The notes beneath the pieces were generated by a model. That model saw only the letters and a program-made list of their open reading frames with translations, was not told the DNA's origin and did no database searches. A program made the translations under genes and the position numbers. Below are positions 36,059 through 44,478 of a stretch of 64,000 nucleotides of DNA, in pieces. The DNA is from an uncultured Clostridia bacterium (GTDB taxonomy: Bacteria > Bacillota > Clostridia > Saccharofermentanales > Saccharofermentanaceae): NCBI GenBank assembly GCA_947303185.1, contig CAMYXF010000004.1:62001-126000 (forward strand). Reading direction: 5' to 3'. Positions within the stretch are counted from its first letter, which is position 1, and the number at the start of each line of letters is the position of its first letter.

Positions 36059-36292
36059 TCAACGCTGGTAATCGCATGAACTTCTTGTCGGACCGTCATC
36101 GCCTGACTCGTAATGTGCACGGAATTCCATATTGATATCCTTTATCTCACGCTTGCCTTCAATGTAGTCCTGATACATATCAGCCAGACCTGCCATGCAG
36201 CCGTCACAGCTGCCTTCGATATATCCGATGGACTCCGCAACGATCTGCTCGCGCTCTTCTCTGGTTGTATCTTTAATCAATAAGCTTTTCAT
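36059..36292 (-). CDS. Small cysteine-containing cytoplasmic protein, 77 residues
   Basis: The sequence has helical, charged segments: TTREEREQIVAESIGYIEG, CDGCMAGLADMYQDYIEGK and a C-terminal SSCDYQR. The CxxC and distal Cys could bind a metal. I do not know a function. The start overlaps the last codons of rnr by 4 bp, with AGAGG nearby, so translation is coupled to RNase R. The ordered, non-repetitive sequence suggests a true conserved protein. Confidence 0.65.
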   Translation of the reverse strand: MKSLLIKDTTREEREQIVAESIGYIEGSCDGCMAGLADMYQDYIEGKREIKDINMEFRAHYESGDDGPTRSSCDYQR

Positions 36293-38445
36293 CTTCTGCC
36301 TCTTCCTCCGCTTCTGCCGGATCTTCCTCCTGATGACCTGGGCTTGCCTGCAAATCCGCCTGCGCCTGATCTGCCTGAACCACCCCTGGAGCCGCCTCTG
36401 GGGAGGTCTCTGGAAGAGCTAACTCTGGGTGAGCTGCCTCTGGATGCGCCTCTTCCGGATCTGCCAGATGCTGCGCCGCCTCTGCCGCTTCTTCCGCCCT
36501 TCTTAACCTTATGGGGCTCTTTCCTGCCTTTTGAGAAGCGGCTTTCCATAGGATCGCGCTCTTCTTCGAAGCCGTATTCAAATGAGAAATCAATCTTGTT
36601 TTCTTCAGTATCGACCTTCTCGACCACGATGGTAACGGGCATGCCGATCGAAAGTATCTTACCGCCGTGCGCGCCGATCGCCCTGTATGTCCTCTCATCG
36701 AAGAAATAGTGATCTCTCAAAGATCTGAAAGGAACGAATCCTTCGACAGTGTTTTCGAGCCTTACGAAGCATCCGGCGTCGATGATGGATGAGATGACGC
36801 CGTCGTAGTGCTCGCCGATCTTGTCAGCCATGTATTCGCAGATCTTGATATCGTCAGATGCGCGCTCTGCGTCGACCGCATTACGCTCCATGTCGGACGA
36901 ATGCTCGGCTGCGTTGTCAACGAGTCCCGCGAAGTGGCTTCTGGAATTCTCGCCATGCAGATAGCTCTTGATTATGCGGTGAATGTAAAGGTCCGGATAA
37001 CGTCTGATAGGCGACGTGAAGTGGCAGTAGAACTTCGATGCCAGACCAAAGTGGCCCAAACAGTCGGAGCAGTATCTTGCCTTCGCCATCGACCTTAAGA
37101 GGATCTCATCCAACGCCGGAAGAGCCGTCTTGTCGCCGATGGTCCCCATGAAACGCTGGACATCCAAAGGCGATATTCTTCCGAAAAGCCTTCCCGATGC
37201 GCCGAAATATCTCGCAATATTAGAGAATCTCGCGATCTTGATCGGATCCGGATCCTCATGTACACGGTATACGAAAGGATACTTAAGGTCGAAGAACTTC
37301 TTTGCGACAAACTCGTTTGCGCAGATCATGAACGACTCGATAATACCGTTCGTAAAGTTGATCGGGTAAGCCATGATGTCATTAACAGTACCGTCGTCAT
37401 TCAGGATAACCTTTGTCTCAGGCATCTCGAAATTGATCGCGCCACGCCTGTCTCTCATCGACTTCAAAATCTCAGCGAGCTCCTTCATCTGAATGAGCAT
37501 CGGGATGATATCGCCGTATTCTTCATCGTCTTCCGGCTGCGGATCAGTAAGGATCCTGAAGCACTCCTTGTAGCTCATTCTCCTGTCAGATCTGATAACG
37601 CTCTCATAGAGGTCGCCGCCATAAATGCTGCCCTCGCGGTCAACCAGCATCTCAGCCGTCATTGCAAGTCTGTCGACATTGGGATTAAGGCTGCAAAGAC
37701 CGTTTGAGAGCTTCGGCGGAAGCATCGGAATAACGCGGTCAACGAGATAAACCGAAGTAGCTCTAGAGAACGCTTCTGCATCAAGCGCCGTTCCTTCCCT
37801 GACGTAATTTGAGACGTCAGCAATGTGGACATAAAGTTTGAAGTTGCCGTTCCTGAGTTTCTCAATGGAAATGGCGTCGTCCAAATCCTTTGCGTCCTCA
37901 CCGTCTATCGTGATCGTCAGAAGGTCACGCTTATCACGTCTGCCCTTCGCGATCTCATTAACTATAAGTTCCGGATCAGGGTTTACCGGCAGCGGCTCAA
38001 CTTCTTCAAGCACCTTCTCAGGGAATGTCTGCGACAGACCGAACTGCCTTAAAACAGTCAGCATCCTGACATCGTTATTGCCGTAGTCACCCAATACTTC
38101 GGTGATCGTTCCCCTGCAGTCGCCCTTGTCACAGTTGGGGTTAAGCACCTCGCAAACGACTACCATGTTGAAAGGAGCGCCGTTTAAGTGATTCTTATCG
38201 ATCTCGATAGCGCCGTAATCTGTACTTCTGAATGACGGGTCAGGAATTACAACGCCGCCCGTGGGAGTCTGTCTCAGGATACCGATTACCTGGTTCTTAA
38301 CCTGCAGCGGTCCTCTCGGCGCCTGGTCAGCCAACGTCTGAGGAAGCGATGACTGCTCTTCCTTCGCCTTAATTACTCTGTTTCTTCTTTTCTGGGCTGC
38401 GCTCATGTTCTCGGCAAACCCTGCTCTTCTTTTTCTTTCTTCCAT
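36289..38445 (-). CDS. rnr: Ribonuclease R
   Basis: This 3'-5' exoribonuclease has about 718 residues. It shows cold-shock-like domains (about 40-190), the RNB catalytic domain (about 190-520) with DLLTITIDGEDAKDLDDAIS containing the metal-binding Asp cluster (quoted in part: DGEDAKDLDDAI), FTSPIRRYPDLYIHR, and an S1 domain (about 560-645). The last 70 residues are a Gly/Arg/Ser-rich tail with repeated RGG-like units, probably an RNA-binding extension. I chose the ATG at 38445, after GGGAAG. rnr follows secG, a common order, but here a 52-bp-periodic repeat array and a terminator separate them. Confidence 0.95.
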   Translation of the reverse strand: MEERKRRAGFAENMSAAQKRRNRVIKAKEEQSSLPQTLADQAPRGPLQVKNQVIGILRQTPTGGVVIPDPSFRSTDYGAIEIDKNHLNGAPFNMVVVCEVLNPNCDKGDCRGTITEVLGDYGNNDVRMLTVLRQFGLSQTFPEKVLEEVEPLPVNPDPELIVNEIAKGRRDKRDLLTITIDGEDAKDLDDAISIEKLRNGNFKLYVHIADVSNYVREGTALDAEAFSRATSVYLVDRVIPMLPPKLSNGLCSLNPNVDRLAMTAEMLVDREGSIYGGDLYESVIRSDRRMSYKECFRILTDPQPEDDEEYGDIIPMLIQMKELAEILKSMRDRRGAINFEMPETKVILNDDGTVNDIMAYPINFTNGIIESFMICANEFVAKKFFDLKYPFVYRVHEDPDPIKIARFSNIARYFGASGRLFGRISPLDVQRFMGTIGDKTALPALDEILLRSMAKARYCSDCLGHFGLASKFYCHFTSPIRRYPDLYIHRIIKSYLHGENSRSHFAGLVDNAAEHSSDMERNAVDAERASDDIKICEYMADKIGEHYDGVISSIIDAGCFVRLENTVEGFVPFRSLRDHYFFDERTYRAIGAHGGKILSIGMPVTIVVEKVDTEENKIDFSFEYGFEEERDPMESRFSKGRKEPHKVKKGGRSGRGGAASGRSGRGASRGSSPRVSSSRDLPRGGSRGGSGRSGAGGFAGKPRSSGGRSGRSGGRGRR

Positions 38446-38466
38446 AATCTTCCCTCTATTCATTTT

Positions 38467-38495
38467 TCTATATCTTACTACAAGAGATTTGTAAG
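38467..38495 (-). promoter_or_regulatory. Possible promoter of rnr
   Basis: On the minus strand CTTACA (38490-38495) and TATAGA (38467-38472) are 17 bases apart, 22 bases from the rnr start. It lies between the repeat array and rnr. Confidence 0.4.
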
Positions 38496-38525
38496 AGTAG
38501 GTTTTCTTCTCTTGTCTTTCCACCG

Positions 38526-38874
38526 CTATCGAAAAGGGTTCACGCTGAGTAGTTTTCGATAGATAATCGACAAAACCCTATCGAAAATGTGCTTTGGCAG
38601 GTGCTTTTCGATAGCAAATCAGTGTTTTCTTATCTAAAAACTGCCAAAAACATGGGCTTTTAGAGAAAAAGTAGCAAATTCTTCTCCAAACCAAGCCAAG
38701 ATCGTAGCGTTTAGAGAACAAACACCAAATTCTTCTCTAAAACGCAGCGAAAAACCCCACTTTTAGAGAACAAACACCATATTCTTCTCTAAAACGCAGC
38801 GAAAAACCCCACTTTTAGAGAACAAACACCATATTCTTCTCTAAAACGCAGCGAAAAACCCCACTTTTAGAGAA
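38526..38874. repeat. Array of hairpin-forming dyads with a 52-bp period
   Basis: Arms ending in AAAA start at 38526, 38578, 38630, 38682, 38733, 38785 and 38837. Complementary arms starting in TTTT begin at 38553, 38605, 38658, 38709, 38761, 38813 and 38865. The spacing is 51-53 bp throughout. The first units use CTATCGAAAA/TTTTCGATAG and the last use TTTTAGAGAA/TTCTCTAAAA, so arm sequence changes but pairing is kept in nearly all units. Loops are 14-17 bases. No reading frame or CRISPR-type unique spacer is present. Confidence 0.85.
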
Positions 38875-38910
38875 CGCCCCGCCAAACCGCTGCCTCCGCC
38901 TCAAAACAGA

Positions 38911-38953
38911 CACCACAAAACAAAACGGGGTGCCTCGATTGAGACACCCCGTT
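38911..38953 (-). terminator. Intrinsic terminator of secG
   Basis: On the minus strand AACGGGGTG (38945-38953) pairs with CACCCCGTT (38924-38932), with further CTC/GAG pairing inside, followed by TTGTTTTG. It is 22 bases after the secG stop. Confidence 0.88.
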
Positions 38954-38975
38954 GAAGACTAAATTTAAGCTCTTA

Positions 38976-39227
38976 TTACCAAGCCTTGGCGATTGAGAGG
39001 TAAAGGACTACTGAAACGATAGCGAAGAGTACGCAGCAGATTACTGTCCAAGTCTTGAGCTGCTCTTCCAATGTTCTTCCCTTTGCCTTGTTGTAGTATG
39101 AGTCGGAAGAACCGCCTGCAACTACACCGATACCTCTGTCATTACCTTCCTGAACGAGGAAGAGAATGATGATGGCAATTGCCAAAATTATATCAACAAC
39201 ACTAAGAACGATATTCAATACTGTCAT
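38976..39227 (-). CDS. secG: Preprotein translocase subunit SecG
   Basis: This 83-residue protein has two membrane helices (about 5-25 and 58-80) with the SecG loop FLVQEGNDRGIGVVAGGSSDSYY between them (quoted in part: LVQEGNDRGIGVVAGG). It joins SecY and SecE in the protein-export channel. AGGGAGG precedes the ATG, and a promoter lies at 39263-39292. Confidence 0.94.
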   Translation of the reverse strand: MTVLNIVLSVVDIILAIAIIILFLVQEGNDRGIGVVAGGSSDSYYNKAKGRTLEEQLKTWTVICCVLFAIVSVVLYLSIAKAW

Positions 39228-39262
39228 CTGTTCTGTGCCTCCCTTTACTGATTAGCCTATGA

Positions 39263-39292
39263 ATAATACCACATGGCTATTACTTATTGCAA
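39263..39292 (-). promoter_or_regulatory. Probable secG promoter
   Basis: On the minus strand TTGCAA (39287-39292) and TATTAT (39263-39268) are 18 bases apart. The -35 box overlaps the last codons of the cation ATPase gene. Confidence 0.55.
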
Positions 39293-42072
39293 CCGCCTTT
39301 TATAAGCTTGCTGATCTCACTGACTGCGAACGGCAGGATAGCCAGAGGCAGGATAACGACCCATGCAAGAGGATTGATCGCAACGTTGTTGAAGATGCCG
39401 TTGATGCCCGGGATGTAGATAACAGCTACGAGCATTACGAGTGAGAGCGCTACGGCGATGTTCATCATCTTGTTGGAGAAGATGCCGAGCTTGAATACTG
39501 AGATTCTCTCTGATCTTGCAGCGAATGCTCTGAAGAGCTCAGCGCAGATCAATGTTGCGAATGCTACCGTACGTGCGATGTCGATGGGGTGAACGCCCTT
39601 TGCTGCAGCGTCAGCAAGTACACCTGAGTAGAAGAATGTGCTGCCGTTGTTCATGCTCATGAGAGCGATGATGAAAGCTGCTGCAACGGATACGAAAAGT
39701 CCGATTGACTGCATTGCGATGTGGCCGAGCATGCTCTTGTTGATGATTGGCTCCTTCTTGGATCTCGGGGGCATCTTCATGATGCCGGGCTCAGCCTTTT
39801 CGCGGCCAAGTGCGAGAGCCGGGAATGAGTCTGTGATGAGGTTGAGCCAGAGGAGCTGGATTGCCGTCAAAGGAGCAGCAATGCCGGGAACCAGTGACTT
39901 AGGTACGAGTGAGAGCAGGAAGATTACGAGGATCTCACCTACGTTACAGGAGAGAAGGAATCCTACGAACTTTCTGATGTTCGAATAGATCGTTCTTCCC
40001 TGCTCTACTGCCTTAACGATAGTTGCGAAGTTATCGTCCATGAGGATCATGTCGGCAGAGTTCTTGGAAACGTCTGTACCTGTGATACCCATTGCGACAC
40101 CGATATCAGCAGACTTCAAAGCCATGGCGTCGTTAACGCCGTCACCTGTCATTGAAGCGATGTGGTCATTCTTCTTGAGAGCTGTAACGATACGGACTTT
40201 GTGCTCAGGAGATACACGCGCATATACGCTTGTTCTCTCAACGACTTCGAGGAGCTCTTCGTCGGACATCTTATCAAGCTCTTCGCCTGAGTATGCATCC
40301 ATGTGCTTCTCGTCACGCATCTCGAGGTTGTCTGAGATTGCAACTGCGGAATCCTTGAAGTCACCTGTGATCATTACGGCGCGGATGCCTGCTTCCTTAC
40401 ATACTGCGATAGCATCCTTTGCTTCCTTACGGGCAGGGTCGATCATACCGATGAGACCAAGGAATGTCATGTTCTCTTCGTCAGCAAATGTTGCCTTGGA
40501 ACCGTCGCCATGCTCCTTTGTAGCAAATGCAAGGACACGGATTGCCTGGATTGCGTAGTTGTGGTTGATCTCACGGATCTCTGCGCGCTTCTCGTCTGAC
40601 ATCTTCTCAACACCATTGGGTGTAAGGATGGATGTGCAGCGTGAGATTACGATATCGGGAGCACCCTTTGTGAAGCTGATCCACTTGCCGTCTTCGATTC
40701 CGGAGTGGAATGTTGTCATCATCTTACGGTCAGAGTCGAAAGGAAGCTCTGTCTCTCTGGGGTAAGCAACCATTGTCTCACGGCGGAGCATCTTGGCCTT
40801 CATACCGAGAGTTGTGAGTGAACCTTCTGTAGGGTCGCCGATGCAGGAATAATCATTGTCACCCTGCTTTACGATCTCAGCGTCGTTACAAAGAACGGAT
40901 GAGAGGATGAGTCTCTTGAGGACGCCTTCGATCTTGACGGGCTTGTTGCCTTCGTCAACGATATTGCCCTCGGGAGCATATCCGCCGCCCTCTACGTTAT
41001 ATTTCTTCTGGCCGTCATAGAGTACCTTAACGGTCATCTGGTTCTGTGTGAGTGTACCTGTCTTATCAGAGCAGATAACGTCTACGCATCCGAGTGTTTC
41101 TACTGCGAGAAGTCTCTTTACGATAGCGTTGCTCTCTGCCATCTTTGTCATACCGATCGAAAGGACGATCGTTACAACTGCTGCAAGACCTTCAGGGATA
41201 GCTGCAACAGCGAGTGAAACTGCTGTCATGAGAGCGTCTTCCCAAGGCTGCTTCTGTACGAAGATATCTACGAGCAAGACGATGAGGCATACGATGATGC
41301 ATACAACTGCAAGGATCTTGCCGAGCTTGTTGAGGCTTGCCTGGAGAGGTGTTTCCTCATCTTCGATGTTTGTGAGCTTTGTAGCGATCTTACCAAGCTC
41401 AGTATCTCTTGCGGTAGCTACTACGACACCCTTTGCACGGCCGTATGTAACTGCAGTACCCATGTAGAGCATGTTCTTGCGGTCACCAAGTGCACAATCT
41501 TCGGGAAGAACTGCCGTAGCGTCCTTTTCGACTGCGACGGACTCACCTGTGAGTGATGCTTCCTCAGCCTTGAGTGAGCTGGACTCGATGAGTCTTAAGT
41601 CAGCTGAGATGCTGTCGCCTGCATCGATGGAGATGACGTCGCCTACGACTACGTTCTCTGAATCTACCATGACGAGCTTACCGTCACGGATGACCTTTGT
41701 CTGGGGTGAGCTCATCTTCTTGAGAGCTGCCAGAGCCTGGTCTGCCTTACCTTCCTGATATACGCCGAGTACGGCATTGAGGATTACGATCGCAAGGATG
41801 ACGAATACGTCGATCCATTCTTCGATTCCGCCGCCGCTCTTAAATGCCATGTAGCCGGAAAGTGCAGCTGCAGCGATGAGGATGATTACCATCGCGTCCG
41901 CAAACTGCTGAAGGAATCTCTTCCAGAGAGGTACCTTCTTCTCTTCACCTAAAGAGTTCGGACCGTTCTTGGCATATCTTAAAGATGCCTCGTTTGTAGT
42001 CAGACCCTTGACCAGGTCTGTGTCGATTTCTTGTGCTATCTGTTCAGCCGTAACTGAAAATGGTTTTGTCAT
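39280..42072 (-). CDS. Calcium-type (P2) cation-transporting ATPase
   Basis: The pump has 930 residues. Visible landmarks are LTGES (actuator loop, about 174-178), AIPEGLAAVV (ion-site helix M4), CSDKTGTLTQ with phospho-accepting Asp336, and TGDGVNDAMALKSADIGVAMG at the hinge (quoted in part: MTGDGVNDAMAL). Ten membrane helices are expected. The PEGL motif and overall length match SERCA/PMCA-like bacterial Ca2+ exporters. AGGAGG lies 9 bases before the ATG. An isolated -10 (TATAAT at 42105-42110, minus strand) is upstream. It is monocistronic or precedes secG. Confidence 0.93.
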   Translation of the reverse strand: MTKPFSVTAEQIAQEIDTDLVKGLTTNEASLRYAKNGPNSLGEEKKVPLWKRFLQQFADAMVIILIAAAALSGYMAFKSGGGIEEWIDVFVILAIVILNAVLGVYQEGKADQALAALKKMSSPQTKVIRDGKLVMVDSENVVVGDVISIDAGDSISADLRLIESSSLKAEEASLTGESVAVEKDATAVLPEDCALGDRKNMLYMGTAVTYGRAKGVVVATARDTELGKIATKLTNIEDEETPLQASLNKLGKILAVVCIIVCLIVLLVDIFVQKQPWEDALMTAVSLAVAAIPEGLAAVVTIVLSIGMTKMAESNAIVKRLLAVETLGCVDVICSDKTGTLTQNQMTVKVLYDGQKKYNVEGGGYAPEGNIVDEGNKPVKIEGVLKRLILSSVLCNDAEIVKQGDNDYSCIGDPTEGSLTTLGMKAKMLRRETMVAYPRETELPFDSDRKMMTTFHSGIEDGKWISFTKGAPDIVISRCTSILTPNGVEKMSDEKRAEIREINHNYAIQAIRVLAFATKEHGDGSKATFADEENMTFLGLIGMIDPARKEAKDAIAVCKEAGIRAVMITGDFKDSAVAISDNLEMRDEKHMDAYSGEELDKMSDEELLEVVERTSVYARVSPEHKVRIVTALKKNDHIASMTGDGVNDAMALKSADIGVAMGITGTDVSKNSADMILMDDNFATIVKAVEQGRTIYSNIRKFVGFLLSCNVGEILVIFLLSLVPKSLVPGIAAPLTAIQLLWLNLITDSFPALALGREKAEPGIMKMPPRSKKEPIINKSMLGHIAMQSIGLFVSVAAAFIIALMSMNNGSTFFYSGVLADAAAKGVHPIDIARTVAFATLICAELFRAFAARSERISVFKLGIFSNKMMNIAVALSLVMLVAVIYIPGINGIFNNVAINPLAWVVILPLAILPFAVSEISKLIKGGCNK

Positions 42073-42204
42073 TTAATCTATCCTCCTGGATTAACCAAGA
42101 AGTAATTATACTATATCTTTGACATTTTATAGGGAGATGCTCCCATTGGCGAATGTACGAATTGGAAGGCCTTAGGGCCAACCCATTAGTATATTTTCAA
42201 TGAT

Positions 42205-44109
42205 TTAGGCCTCATCCGCCGGCTCGTCGGCCGGCTGGGCGCCCCAGATGTACTGCTCGAGTTCGGACACTCCGTCCTCTTCGACGAGGGCCTTCGAAAA
42301 CTGTGTCTCATAGAGTTCCCTGTATACGCCTTCCTTACCCAGGAGTTCCTTATGCGTGCCGCGCTCGGCGATCATGCCGTCCTTAACGACAAGGATCTCA
42401 TCAGCTGCAAGAATGGTCGACAGGCGGTGAGCGATGAGAATACTCGTCTTGCTCTTGATGATCGGATCGATCGCATCCTGGATCTTCTTCTCGGAGATAG
42501 AATCGAGTGCTGATGTCGCCTCATCGAAAATGAATATCGTCGGATCCTTGAGGATTATTCTCGCGATCGAGATACGCTGCTTCTCTCCTCCTGAGAGCTT
42601 CAGACCTCGGTTTCCGACTTCGGTATCGATGCCCTTCTCCTGCTTCTCGATGAAGTCCCAGATATTGGCTTTCTTGAGCGCCTCCACCATTGCTTCCTCC
42701 GTCGCGTCAGGCTTGGCATAGAGCAAGTTGTCCCTGATGGTTCCGTTGAAAAGATACGTCTCCTGTGAGACAACGCCGACCTGGTCCCTTAAGAACTTGA
42801 GGTCGAGTTTTCTGACATCGATTCCGTCAAAAGTTACGGTTCCCGAATCGACGTCGTAAAGTCTCGGGATGAGATTTACGATCGTACTCTTGCCCGAACC
42901 GGAAGGTCCTACGATAGCGATGCTCTTGCCCGCATTAAGCGTGAAGCTGATGTCCTTAAGGATCTTCTTGGACTTCTCGTAAGAGAATTCGACATGCTCG
43001 AAAACAACGTCTCCGGTGACCTTATCAGGCGTAACAGCGTCCTTCGCATTTTCGATCTCGACAGGGATATCGAAGTAGTCAAAGATACGCTTGAAAAGAG
43101 CCATGGATCTGATCCATTCGACCTGGATGTTGAGCAGGCTGTTAACCGGCATGTACATCCTTCCGAGGAGTGAGACGAGCACCGTGATGTCACCGATCGT
43201 GAGGTCGGAATTATACTTCATCATGAGTATGCCGCCTGCAAGATAAAGCAGCATCGGACCTACGCTAGTGAATGTCGTAAGGACCACTCTGAACCAGCGT
43301 CCTGCCATGCTCTCTTTGATGTTAAGACCGATCATTTTGCGGTTGGCATTCTCGTATCTTTCGTACTCATATTTCTCTTTTCCGAAGAGCTTTACGAGGA
43401 GCTGTCCGCTGACGGAAAGTGTCTCATTTAAGATGCCGTTTACTTCGTCATTTACCTGCTGTGATTCGTTGGTAAGAGTCCATCTTTTCTTGCCTGCTTT
43501 TCTGGTCGGCAAAGTAAAAAGCGGAACGATTATTATACCCACGAGAGCCATGATCCAGTTCTTCTGGAACATCGCGATCATCGCGATAATGAGTGTAATC
43601 GAATTCGACAGAATGCTGCTGAAAGTGTTGGTGACAACGGTCTTAACTCCGTCGATGTCACTGGTCATTCTGGTGATGATGTCACCCTGGTTATTCGTAG
43701 TGAAAAATCTCTGTGACATCTTCTGCAGATGCCTGTACATCTGGTTGCGCATATCAAATGTTATGTGCTGCGCGATCCATGTATTTATGTATGTCTCGGC
43801 AACGCCGATAAGGCTTGCCGCAAGAGTTACCACAAGGGATAAAACGATGTAATAGATGAGTGCTTTGAAGTCCTGTTTTAAGAGACCGTCATCAAGGATC
43901 TTACCCGTGATTATCGAAGGCAAAAGTGAGAAAAAAGACGATACGATTATGCAAAGCAGAACGAGGATCAGCTGCTTCGTGTAAGGCTTCAGATATGAGA
44001 ATACACGCTTCAAAAGTTCAGGCGTAACTTTAGGCTGGTTTTTCTTCTCTTCTTCCGTCAGAAACTGCCCGCCCATCGGGCCGCCCATACCTCTTCCTCC
44101 GGGTGGCAT
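42205..44109 (-). CDS. ABC exporter, fused membrane and ATPase domains (MDR type)
   Basis: This half-transporter has 634 residues. It has a Gly/Pro/Met-rich start (MPPGGRGMGGP), six membrane helices (about 45-330) and an ATPase domain with Walker A GPSGSGKST, Q-loop GVVSQETYLF, signature LSGGEKQR, Walker B IFIFDEATSALD and switch AHRLS. The C-terminus extends about 35 residues past the usual end. It would act as a homodimer exporting lipid, drug or peptide; the substrate is not evident. AAAGGAGA precedes the ATG. Confidence 0.93.
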   Translation of the reverse strand: MPPGGRGMGGPMGGQFLTEEEKKNQPKVTPELLKRVFSYLKPYTKQLILVLLCIIVSSFFSLLPSIITGKILDDGLLKQDFKALIYYIVLSLVVTLAASLIGVAETYINTWIAQHITFDMRNQMYRHLQKMSQRFFTTNNQGDIITRMTSDIDGVKTVVTNTFSSILSNSITLIIAMIAMFQKNWIMALVGIIIVPLFTLPTRKAGKKRWTLTNESQQVNDEVNGILNETLSVSGQLLVKLFGKEKYEYERYENANRKMIGLNIKESMAGRWFRVVLTTFTSVGPMLLYLAGGILMMKYNSDLTIGDITVLVSLLGRMYMPVNSLLNIQVEWIRSMALFKRIFDYFDIPVEIENAKDAVTPDKVTGDVVFEHVEFSYEKSKKILKDISFTLNAGKSIAIVGPSGSGKSTIVNLIPRLYDVDSGTVTFDGIDVRKLDLKFLRDQVGVVSQETYLFNGTIRDNLLYAKPDATEEAMVEALKKANIWDFIEKQEKGIDTEVGNRGLKLSGGEKQRISIARIILKDPTIFIFDEATSALDSISEKKIQDAIDPIIKSKTSILIAHRLSTILAADEILVVKDGMIAERGTHKELLGKEGVYRELYETQFSKALVEEDGVSELEQYIWGAQPADEPADEA

Positions 44110-44478
44110 AAAACACTTCTCCTTTAGATAAACCTATTCAGTCAGTAGTTGTTCTATGCTACTTTTACCACAGAAATAAATAATTACAAAATCCCTGAAA
44201 TGCAAACGCGGCTCCCTGGTGGAAGCCGCGTCTATGAGAAACAAAAAACATTTAAATCACTAATTAAATGCTCAGGGTTCCTATTGAAGTTCCCTTATCT
44301 GCATTATAGTAGTTTTTTGTAAATTGCAAGGATGTCAAATTGCCCTTATCTTTATGGCAAACTTTGGGCGAAAATATGCAAAAACAACAATTCGATTTAC
44401 AAAGCATTTCACCCTGAAAACCGCGCAAAATCGCTAATTTATTGCATTAGAGATTTGTACGGCGCCCTGACTGCCGGA
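44110..44478. other. Gene-free region with leader hairpins upstream of the ABC exporter
   Basis: No gene was found. On the minus strand a TATAAT occurs near 44303-44308. AGGG/CCCT and CGCGGCT/AGCCGCG hairpins follow (44207-44230), the latter followed by TTTGCATTT. The stem could end the PTS IIC transcript or form part of an exporter leader of about 190 bases. No known riboswitch pattern was recognised. Confidence 0.4.

Noticed and set aside
38709..38874. Possible CRISPR array because of regular 52-bp repeats
   Set aside because: Repeat and intervening sequence are both near-identical from unit to unit, so there are no unique spacers, and no cas gene is in the window.
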